NCBI GenBank assembly: GCA_027924585.1
Contig: BSBM01000809.1
Span: forward strand, 7,535,001-7,599,000
DNA length: 64,000 nucleotides
DNA from: Larix kaempferi
Taxonomy: Eukaryota > Streptophyta > Pinopsida > Pinales > Pinaceae
Direction: 5' to 3'
Made by a program: the position numbers and the translations under genes. The notes under the pieces are model-generated. The model searched no databases, was not told the origin of the DNA, and saw nothing but the letters and a program-made list of their open reading frames with translations. This document shows, in pieces, positions 56,000-64,000 of this stretch. Each line of letters starts with the position of its first letter. Position 1 is the first letter of the stretch.

Positions 56000-56600
56000 G
56001 ACCAAAGCTCGCAAAGTTTTTGTTAAAATTTAATATACTAAGACAGAAAATAGCAGCATTACATTCCATTTCACAATAATAGCATATACAGGATCACTGA
56101 AGAAACAACAAGCACAGCATAAACACAAGAGACACAAATTTATCCTTGGAAACTCTCATGGGGTAGAAAACCCAGTAAAGCTTCCTCAATATAGATGACC
56201 AGCAATATACAAAGATGCAAACCAAAGACATGATCTCCTCCTCCATCATAGCAGACCTCTCCTCGACAAGTGCGCCACTCTCAAGTGAGTGAGTGTGTCA
56301 AATGAGGAATACACCTCCTCTATTTATACACTACTTCAACTTGTCTTTTACACAAGACACGTAGGCTTGTATTTAACCATTGGGTTAAATACCCCACTAC
56401 AATTGACTGGGCCGACCCCTCTAGGGTGTTCTAATAACCCTTTGACCCACATAACACATACAGGGCCGACCTCCACTAGGGAAGTCTAATAACCCGAGTT
56501 ACCACATTCCGACGGAGGAATAAACATCTCCGGATATACAATAAGATCTTTACGGAGGAATGAAACATCTCCGGAATAATAAAGTACAATTATAATATTC
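56000..56600 (-). mobile_element. Possible LTR fragment, minus strand
   Basis: On the minus strand a strong TATA box (GTGTATAAATAGAGGAGG, near 56320-56335) is followed by LTR-like sequence including GGGTTTTCTACCCCATGAGA. Two pairs of short direct repeats lie upstream (GGGCCGACC at 56407 and 56463; ACGGAGGAAT with ACATCTCCGGA at 56512 and 56553). No second copy exists in the window, so it could also be another promoter region. Confidence 0.35.
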
Positions 56601-57218
56601 TTTGAAGTTACAATATCTCAACAGTTTTGCACTAGGAGGATAATCTAAATTGTCAAACTCCTTGGGAAAGATGTCTTGGTCAAAACTGATAAAATTAGTC
56701 TGGAGATTGCGAAATTCTAAAAGAGTTTTATCTTTCATTTGAAGATCTCATTTTTGGTAGAAGGCTATTGCTTTTGACACGAATACTATATACAATAACA
56801 ATAAAAACCTCAATTTGCAGGAAAGGCACAGGATTGTGCGACTAGGACTCAACTAGGATCAACTTGAACTCAGCCAAGGATCAACTCGGACTCAACAAGG
56901 ATCTAGTTTGGATTTGATTGACTAACATTCTTGGAGGAGCGTTGCCATGATTTCCCCTCGTTGACACTTATGTTGAGGCATGATCACATGTTATTGATTG
57001 TTTGATAGTGTCGTCACCTTACTTCCTGGATCTGATGACTTTGCACATGAATTAATCATACCACATAGTAGATTGACTCCTCAGTTCATGGATCCTTGCC
57101 TTCGCACACTAGGTGTAAGAGCTGACTTAGGCACACAGAATATGGATTTTTAGCTGGTCATATTTATTCCAATTTAATATACCACTTGGTCAAAGAAGGT
57201 AAAGAGAAGTAATCCACA

Positions 57219-57874
57219 ATGAAGTTACTTTCGCCCAATGAGAAGAGCATGGCTAAATTTCTGAATTTTGAACCATTCTTGAAGGATGTTCCAGGAATCA
57301 AACGTTAGAAGCTAGATAATAAGCATGGTAAATTTGGCATTTCTGAAATAAATAAAAAAAGCCTTCAGATTTGGACGCCAGTTACTGTTGCATCTCTAGA
57401 GGCTGCATCTATGGATTGGAAGAGTCACCAAGTAGCGTTGGCAATCAAGCCAGTGAGGAATGCACATATTGCATCTGAATTTTATTATTGGTTGAAGAAT
57501 TCAGGTTTCAAGCATGATAAACACAATTCTTCTGCTCTTGCCTTGAGGTTGATGAAGTCAAAGAAATTTTCACCCGTAACGAAGTTGTTGTATGAAATGA
57601 AGGAGGAAGGTATTAAGCTACCATTAATAATATACAATGAGCTCATCAGGTTTACTTCGACATAAAATAAATTCAGAATAGCTCATGTGTCTTTAGGTGT
57701 TATTAGAGACACGGTTTTGAAACCAAATCTAATGACATACTCAAATTTGACTATGGGACTTGCTAGTTGTCACCTATATGATTCATCTTTGAAACTATTT
57801 CGAAGCATGCTACGTGACAAAATTTGTCATGATAACACAACTATCACCATTTTATTCTATCAGATTGGTTCTTG
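57219..57874 (+). pseudogene. Pentatricopeptide repeat (PPR) protein relic
   Basis: One frame from ATG 57219 to a stop at 57873, with in-frame stops at 57306 (TAG) and 57663 (TAA). Text includes ALAIKPVRNAHIASEFYYWL, KFSPVTKLLYEMKEEGIKLP, LIIYNELI and KPNLMTYSNLTMGLASCHLY then SSLKLFRSMLRD, which fit 35-residue PPR units (helix A with N/T-Y, helix B with L-F-x-x-M). PPR proteins bind organellar RNA. About 218 codons versus several hundred for a full PPR protein, so it is a truncated pseudogene; the absence of introns fits the mostly intronless PPR family. Confidence 0.7.
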
Positions 57875-57879
57875 ACATG

Positions 57880-59057
57880 ATCTTGGAAAAGATGGAGCCA
57901 TTTTAGTTTGAAATTCAATGCCGATGTTTACATAGAGCTCCTATATGCATATTGCAAGCACGAAAAAATCTGAAATGGTTGTGAAGATTTATAAAATGAC
58001 ATGAAAATAGTTGGTTCATGTCAATTTATGGATCCATGCCTTGGTACACTAGGTGAAAATCCATAAGTCAGTTGTCAAACAAATGGGTCTCCAATCTGTT
58101 TGTGGATCAATTTAACGCTAAAGAGATGATGATCCGTTGAAGCATGATTCATTTATAAATCTAGCACCATTGTCAATAATTGTTGGATAGCCTAGTCATA
58201 ATTTATTGCATTCCATCAAGTTCCAAAATCATGGGTTAAGTGTGATTGCAGGGAAAATCTTGTAGGTATTAGTTCCACTTCAAGGGCATCAAACTCAATC
58301 CTTATGGACGCAGGGCATTTTTCTCTGCTTGTGGAGCAATTTACACAATATTAAATCTTGAGTCTGAGTCAATTTATAGGTAGCATGGATGTATGGGTTA
58401 ACTAGGACAAACTCTAGTCCAAATAGATTGTCTGTGAGTATTATTTCTCAAGCTTGAATCCAAATCTGGTGATTAAAAAGTATAAGATGTAGACCTGTGT
58501 TGTTGGGTTTTCTTGTCACTATTTACAAAAAGTAATAGAAAATTGATTCTAGGATAATCAATGGTAGTCTATAATTTCATTCTACATATAGATCAAATAG
58601 GAAATACTAAAACCTGTAGGCTGAAGGGGTTTAATATTTAGCTTATAATGTTGTATTTTAGAACTTTGTTGTAACATAGTCTTGAGAAAGGAGTACTTAC
58701 AGTAGTATTTAAACACAAAGATAGAATTAGAAGATTCTTATAATAGATGGGTTCTTTCTATCTAAACCACAAATGTAGCAACACACCAAGAGGGAAAGGA
58801 ATCACCAAGAGAGAGTGAGGTTTTTTCCAAACATTCAATTATTTTCAAATTTTGAAGGGAAAAGCATAAGTGACAACAACGATACTGAAGGAGGAAATCC
58901 CTTTCCTAAAGATTTTCTCATGGAACATTTGGGGTCAATCAAACCTAGCTAAAAGGGAACAATTCAACATCAATACCAGCCTGTTCAGAACATAGATTTA
59001 GTTTGCATGCAAAATTTCAAACAAACCATCAAGAACCAATTCCAAAACCTAAGAAAC
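57880..59057. other. No gene recognised
   Basis: Mixed AT-rich sequence between the PPR relic and element D. If the gene at 63509-63996 continues leftward, this would be part of its intron; no exon was recognised. The target duplication of element D, GAAAC, is at 59053-59057. Confidence 0.35.
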
Positions 59058-59491
59058 TATGATGAACCTGCAATAATTAATTAATGCAAATACACGAGAT
59101 ATCATAAATAGTAGAATTGAGAATCACTTTTATATTGATCACGGGCCACTTCGAGGGGGCAACCTCCTTTGAGCAACCTCAATACAATTAACTTCACGGT
59201 GCCTTCATAGGCCTCAACACACACTTATATACTAAGTCTAGGCACCAATACCATGGGTCAATACTATGTGTCAATACAAACCATGGGCTAAGTCTAGGCA
59301 CCAATACTATGAGTCAAAACCATGGGACATATAATACTATGGGATGACTTACAAAGCATATGCGTCCAATACTATGGGTCAATACTATGGGCTAATATAA
59401 ACTATGGATCAACATATACTACGGGACGACTTACAAAGCATATGCATCCAACAACAATATACTAACAAAGTAAAGACATGGGTTCCTAACA
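59058..59491 (-). mobile_element. 3' LTR of element D
   Basis: 434 bp; the minus strand starts TGTTAGGAACCCATGTC at 59491. Contains internal repeats of AATACTATGGGTCAATACTA and GGGA(C/T)GACTTACAAAGCAT. The terminal bases at 59058-59064 have diverged from the other LTR. Confidence 0.93.
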
Positions 59492-59506
59492 TCCCCTCTC
59501 CCTTAG
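59492..59506 (-). other. Polypurine tract of element D
   Basis: On the minus strand AAGGGAGAGGGGA directly precedes the 3' LTR. Confidence 0.85.
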
Positions 59507-59598
59507 AAAAAGATTTGTCCTCAAAGCTTTAGATGTGGAAATTGATGCAGAATCTGAAGGAGTGGGTCCCCTGTAGCATCCTCGGGTTTCATTTTGAG

Positions 59599-61250
59599 CT
59601 ACTGGCGCCTTTGGAGTTTCAGGGAGGATTGAATGGAAGGCTGTAGATGAAGAAGAACCATATCAGCGATGTGAAAAGTGCACTCAGAACGGTGCTGATC
59701 GGCTTGTTGTTTCAATCGAATTCTTGCCATGTGAAAATTGTCTTGCGGAATGAGAAGAAGCTGATCACGGTTTCGAAGAATTGAGTCAATTGCCTGAATT
59801 GGGGAGCTGCTGAAGGTGTATGGAAGAAGAATTGGTGGTGCCTGTCCAGAGACTGCTTCATATGGTGTCCTTTGAGATGTGGTACTATACCACTGGAGTG
59901 CTTCTAGGAAATCCATAGAAATAGTTGTCTAAATCTGTGGAGGGATGGGCAAGGGTTCGGGTAGTCCTAAAAGGAGGGTCGTTTCGCCCTTGTTGACCTG
60001 GAAAGTATCACAGTCAACCACCATCCCTTGAATTTTCCTTTTGAGTCCCTGCCAAAAGAAGTTACATTGTTCTTGGTCATACGTTTTGAGGAACCCAGAG
60101 TGCCCTACTGATGAAGAAGCATGGAGTTCATAGAAGAGATAGCCCCATTGAACAGATTGCAACCAATTTAGAACAAGCAGAGAAATAGCTGTAAGAGAAA
60201 CTGGGTCATCAAATGTGCGAGGAGGAGCATATTCCACCATATTGTTCTTACCCTTCTGGTAAGTGGTCGCATAGTCATAACCCATGAGTTGGATAACCTA
60301 TTTCAGGTGTGTTGGGGAGGAGACCCATTGTTCCAGGAAAGTTTCCAGACTACGGAGATCAGTCTTGATGCAAAAATAATTCCCCAATAGGGATGGCTGC
60401 CACTTCTGTACTGTATGCAAAATAGTCATCATTTCCTGCTGAGAGGTAGATGCGGCTAAATTCTTACCGGAAAGGTCTCTTGAAGGCAACAAGCTCATTG
60501 GTTCAGCAAAGACACCTGCATATCTCTCCAAGGAAGTAGTGGAGACTGTTGATGGGTGCATCTCAATGGAATGGAGCTGAGTGATGACACCATGTGAATT
60601 CTTCTTAAGTATTTTTTCCAGGCGATGTGAATTGATGATGCAGAGAGACCTTGGTTGTAATCCCATAAATTTGTGTTGTGCCCCATTGACTGAAAACTAC
60701 ATTCAAAGTTCAACAAAATCCCACAAGATGGGGCCAAGTGTGTGTAACCATTGAACGCCCAAAACCATATAACATCTGCCTAAGGACAAGGCAAACATGT
60801 GAGAGTGCAGGTTATAATCTTCCATAGAGATACGCACATTGTGACACTTCCCCTTGCAAGGTAAGGTGCCCCCATTGGCAACCATGACTTCAAAGTTGGA
60901 GCAAGGATGGACAAAACAATCATCCCATTTGGCAATCTGAGGATCAATGAAGTTATGAGTGCTACCAGAATCAATGAGTATGGTAAGAGGGAGCTTCTTG
61001 AAGTACCCCCTGACTCGCATTGTTTGTGGGGTGGTGACGCCGGTTACAGCATGGAGAGAGATCTCGGGTGGGTCATCCTGAGATGGGGTGTCAATAGGTG
61101 GGTGTTGAATGTCGACTTGATCATCTACTGTATCTGGAGCTTCTTCATCAAGTTCCGAGGCAGGAGAAGAATCCACATCCAAGAGATAGAGCTTTTGTTG
61201 AACACATCTATGTCCCCAAGTGAATTTCTCATCACAATTATAACAAAGCC
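59599..61250 (-). pseudogene. Element D pol: protease, RT start, RNase H, integrase ends
   Basis: From about 61250 on the minus strand: zinc knuckle CYNCDEKFTWGHRC, then protease LTILIDSGSTHNFIDPQIAK (DSG) and FALSLGRCYMVLGVQWLHTL; two stops near 60700; RT start (YAGVFAEPMSLLPSRDLSG); a jump near 60480 straight to RNase H (EMMTILHTVQKWQPSLLGNY, KTDLRSLETFLEQWVSS); a stop at 60298; integrase zinc-binding part (HSGFLKTYDQEQCNFFWQGL, CDTFQVNKGETT); a stop at 59929; ISMDFLEALQWYSTTSQRTP, where the first catalytic Asp is joined directly to the C-terminal part, and QADQHRSECTFHIADMVLLH. All of this is in one frame, the same as gag 61728-61258. RT and integrase catalytic cores are absent. Confidence 0.88.
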
Positions 61251-61257
61251 CTTTTTC

Positions 61258-62033
61258 TCAGCATGCATGCATCTCTATTTCAGACAATTGCTTGATAGGA
61301 GTTGGTTGAGGAGCAGGCGTGATGGGAGGTCGTTCGGAACCCATATTTTTGAAGGGAACAAAGGTGGGTTTGGAGCGTTGTTGAGCTGTGATCATGTCCT
61401 CGGCCAGCTTAGCCAACCCTAGGACTTCCATCATTGTGTTGGGACAAAACATTTTGACCTCTGAGGGGATTTCATCCTTGAGACCACTGATAAAAAAAAT
61501 CCTGGAGAATTCATCAGACAATCCTTCTGTGTGATTGACTAGTTTCTCAAATTCCGTCTGATACTCTCTCACTGTGCCAGTTTCGTGAAGTTTAGTGAGT
61601 GCTCCTGTGAAGTCGTCAAAAGCACTAGGACAAAATCGTGGCAAAAGGAGTTGGCAAAAATCTGTCCAGTTTGGCTCGGGATGAGCTTTGATGTACCAAT
61701 GGTACCATTGAAGGGCTTCCTGTTCCAAATGAAAGGATGCAAGTGGAACTTTCTGGACATCAAAAGTATTATGCAGACTGAAATATTGTTCTTCTCGGTA
61801 TATCCATCCATTCGGATTAGTACCATTGAAGCGAGAAAAATCAAGCTTGTCCCACGAAAATTGCTGGAAGAAGAGAACCCGGTGGCTGCAAAAGATTCTT
61901 TCTGTCGGTTAGTGTTCATGGCTGAATGCTGAAGATGGAGGATGAGAAATTTTTCATCCAGATCTTGGAGTTTGGTTTGGATGGCTGCAAGTGCTTCCTC
62001 CATGGTGTTTGCTCCTATGCGAGTGACAACCAT
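61258..62033 (-). pseudogene. Element D Gag
   Basis: Probable start ATG 62033 (MVVTRIGANTMEEALAAIQT, then LQDLDEKFLILHLQHS, a coiled N-terminus). A frame change near 61740 leads to the retrotransposon gag domain in 61728-61258: EQEALQWYHWYIKAHPEPNW, LLPRFCPSAFDDFTGALTKL, YQTEFEKLVNHTEGLSDEF and FISGLKDEIPSEVKMFCPNT. A TGA at 61258 separates it from the zinc knuckle in the same frame. Normal gag length for small chromoviruses; one frameshift and one stop. Confidence 0.9.
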
Positions 62034-62039
62034 AACCAG

Positions 62040-63017
62040 TAATTTTATTTTATTTTTTTGTGGGGGGGGGGGAATGGATAGAAAAACACAAACATAAGCC
62101 TATTTAGTAAGGGGAAATTTGGATTTGGGAAAAACTCAGAGGGGTAATTGGGGTTTGACTAGGTTTTTGACACTTTCTGAGGGACAGGGAAGCAAAAAAT
62201 GGGGATTTAAGAAGCGGGAACTCTATGGTAAAATTTGAAGGCAATCGGGTGAAAATTGAAGAAGTTATGGCAAACCCTAAAAATAGGCAAATGTGGGATT
62301 TATGGTATTGGGAAGTGGAATTTGGGATAGGGTCTTTAGGAATGAAATATGCAGAATGGGATTGCAGGGATGTCAGTGAAGTTTCAAGGAAAACAGGGTT
62401 GAAACAAGGGAGATATGGCCAAAAAATAGAATTTTATACTCCTTTTTTTTCCCAGAAATGGATCGGTGACAGTGGCTCGAAAGGGATCCGCAACAGATGG
62501 ATCTGCAACGACGTGGAAGGGATCGAAAACGGCTGGATCTGAAATGGCGACTGGATCTAGAACAACTTTCAGAATAGATCTGAAACGGCTGGATCTAGAA
62601 CGGAAGTGATCGGCAACAGTTCAGCTGAAAATAGATATGGACCCCAGGTATGTACAGATTCCTAATAGTTCAGGTGTTTCACTTGGCCACTAATGCTATC
62701 TGACGGCTTGCGTATTGGGGCAATACCCTTCACTCCACGGCTCAGGTAAAACTGATAACCGCTTTGCCACAAACGACAGCTCTTGGTTTACCTCACGGGT
62801 GGGAACTATTCAATCAGGTAGGGGTCGTTGCCTTTTTCACTGGCAGGTCCTCTCAATGGGCCAGCTACTTTGGGGTTCCTGTGGTACTCCTCACAATGAG
62901 TTTTAGGACTTGTGCCCAAGTACTTCCCACAGTTAAGCGGATAGGGATTATTCCCAAATCCGAAGCTGCAACAGATGCGAAAAAAAAATTTTGGCAGAAA
63001 TTCCACCCAACGAGCCC
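62040..63017 (-). other. Element D leader
   Basis: Untranslated leader between the primer site and gag, with a G run at 62063-62072 and repeated GGATCTG(A/C)AACGG words near 62460-62610 (plus strand). The open frames 62225-62542 and 62715-63066 on the plus strand are antisense and have no domain features. Confidence 0.6.
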
Positions 63018-63037
63018 AAGAAAGTGCTTTGATACCA
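63018..63037 (-). other. Primer binding site of element D
   Basis: On the minus strand TGGTATCAAAGCAC begins two bases after the 5' LTR. The first eight bases fit initiator-Met tRNA; position 9 is changed (AGAGC to AAAGC). Confidence 0.88.
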
Positions 63038-63039
63038 GA

Positions 63040-63473
63040 TGTGGGGAACCTGCAATAATTAATTAATGCAAATACATGAGATATCAGAAATAATAGAACT
63101 CAGAATCACTTTTATATTGATCACGGGCCACTTCGAGGGGGAAACCTCCTTTGAGCAAGCTCAATACAATTAACTTGACGGTGCCTTCATAGGCCTCAAC
63201 ACACACTTATATACTAAGTCTAGGTGCCAATACCATGGGTCAATACTATGTGTCAATACAAACCATGGGCTAAGTCTAGGCGCCAATACTATGAGTCAAA
63301 ACCATGGGACATATAATACTATGGGATGACTTACAAAGCATATGCGTCCAATACTATGGGTCAATACTATGGGCTAATATAAACTATGGATCAACATATA
63401 CTACGGGACGACTTACAAAGCATATGCGTCCAACAAAAATATACTAACAAAGTAAAGACATGGGTTCCTAACA
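63040..63473 (-). mobile_element. 5' LTR of element D
   Basis: 434 bp; the minus strand runs TGTTAGGAACCCATGTC to GCAGGTTCCCCACA. Well preserved TG..CA ends. Confidence 0.94.
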
Positions 63474-63508
63474 GAAACAACCCCATTTTAGTAGAGTGTG
63501 CAACCAAC

Positions 63509-63996
63509 CTGCGTCCAGTTGACGGTAATAATAAGAAGGTAATTAGCGGTGTCTATTAAATAGGCTAACAAACCCTTCTTCATCTGAAACTGCAAGTATG
63601 ACTACCACCATCTGTGTACAAACAAAACATTACATTTTTTAATATCCCAAATAAAAACAACAGTGAGGTCACAAGTACAACCCACATAGTATAAGAGGCT
63701 CGTAATAAACCCTAAACCCTTACCTTGGCAGATAATGTTGCAAAAGTAGGCATAGATATGTTATTGGGCTCCATCATTAGAATTTCATGGCCATCGCCTC
63801 CCTCGGATTTCATACTCCCCATATAAGGCCTCTTGCATACTACATTGCCATTGGTCAGACTCAAGTAAATTGTTACTGTAAAATCTCCTAAATGGTCTTA
63901 AACCTGAGTATCGAGATCCGGAAAAAGGATTAACATTACCTGTGATGGGTTGGATTTCTCTATCCCTGAGGGAATCGAATCGCTGATAGTAGCCAT
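63509..63996 (-). CDS. Possible 5' exons of a host gene, unidentified product
   Basis: Three minus-strand exons join in phase with canonical borders: 63996-63940 (57 bp, MATISDSIPSGIEKSNPSQ, donor GTAATG), 63831-63724 (108 bp, acceptor CAAG, RPYMGSMKSEGGDGHEILMM then EPNNISMPTFATLSAK, donor GTAAGG) and 63589-63509 (81 bp, acceptor TTGCAG, FQMKKGLLAYLIDTANYLLI then ITVNWTQ, donor GTTGGT). All three lengths are multiples of three and none has a stop, giving 82 codons. The last exon has a hydrophobic stretch (LLAYLIDTANYLLIITV) that could be a membrane segment. I do not recognise the family. The start at 63996 is only four bases from the window edge, so the gene may begin earlier. Element D sits 35 bp downstream, in the apparent next intron. 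Confidence 0.5.
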
Positions 63997-64000
63997 GTAG

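Larger units (their letters stand above)
59058..63473 (-). mobile_element. Element D: internally deleted Ty3/gypsy (chromovirus-like), complete ends
   Basis: Two 434-bp LTRs (59058-59491 and 63040-63473) flank 3.5 kb of minus-strand coding sequence. GAAAC is present directly outside both ends (59053-59057 and 63474-63478). A primer site TGGTATCAAAGC (initiator Met) lies two bases inside the 5' LTR, and a polypurine tract AAGGGAGAGGGGA precedes the 3' LTR. The LTRs differ at under 20 positions by eye. Gag, protease, RNase H and the ends of integrase remain; the RT core and integrase core are missing. The zinc knuckle and small size suggest the Reina-like branch; inference. Confidence 0.93.

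Noticed and set aside
60907-61422. 171-codon plus-strand open frame
   Set aside because: It is antisense to the element D gag/protease region, whose minus-strand identity is clear.
62225-63066. Plus-strand open frames antisense to the element D leader
   Set aside because: No domains; they lie in the non-coding leader and primer-site region.

Overview
The window is plant nuclear DNA. It is filled with decayed Ty3/gypsy and Ty1/copia LTR retrotransposons, CACTA-type DNA transposon ends, tandem repeats and a few host-gene scraps. There is no operon, Shine-Dalgarno or phage logic. Priming sites match plant initiator-Met tRNA (TGGTATCAGAG), and gene fragments have GT-AG introns. The density of old nested elements suggests a large, slowly evolving genome such as a gymnosperm; that assignment is inference.

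Layout. 1-8590: AT-rich sequence with tandem arrays (50, 60, 58 and 49 bp units), an LTR scrap and a solo LTR (5243-7191) inserted in a self-complementary 22-bp array. 8590-39168: a multi-layer nest. The outermost element, gypsy A (+), is broken by a solo LTR (10286-11866, TSD TTCCA) and by gypsy B (-), whose 3' LTR is 12120-13781. Gypsy B is itself broken by a solo LTR (19127-21396, TSD CGCAT), a chromodomain-bearing gypsy element (22449-31676), a copia element (32752-38992, TSD CCATC) and a CACTA-like end (39169). 40495-41308: LTR of another minus-strand element. 44500-48949: gypsy C (+), with an archaeal-type RNase H placed before its reverse transcriptase and broken by a CACTA end at 48950. 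48950 to about 53300: CACTA-like interior with subterminal repeats, a P/Q-rich gene and exon pieces resembling a plant DNA polymerase V/MYBBP1A-like protein and malic enzyme. 54896-57880: an unidentified coding relic, an LTR scrap and a PPR pseudogene. 59058-63473: a complete-ended gypsy element D (-, TSD GAAAC) that has lost its RT and integrase cores. 63509-63996: three in-phase exons of a possible real host gene.

Among the elements, nothing looks autonomous; every polyprotein carries stops or frameshifts. The most unusual points are: (1) the gypsy A/B family encodes protease upstream of a capsid-like domain, and B carries a long coiled-coil accessory ORF after integrase with its own TATA-containing promoter; (2) gypsy C has aRNH before RT in one continuous frame; (3) element D keeps one reading frame through two deletions that remove both catalytic cores; (4) a possible gene-capturing CACTA element. 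All alignments were made by eye and need confirmation by computation.
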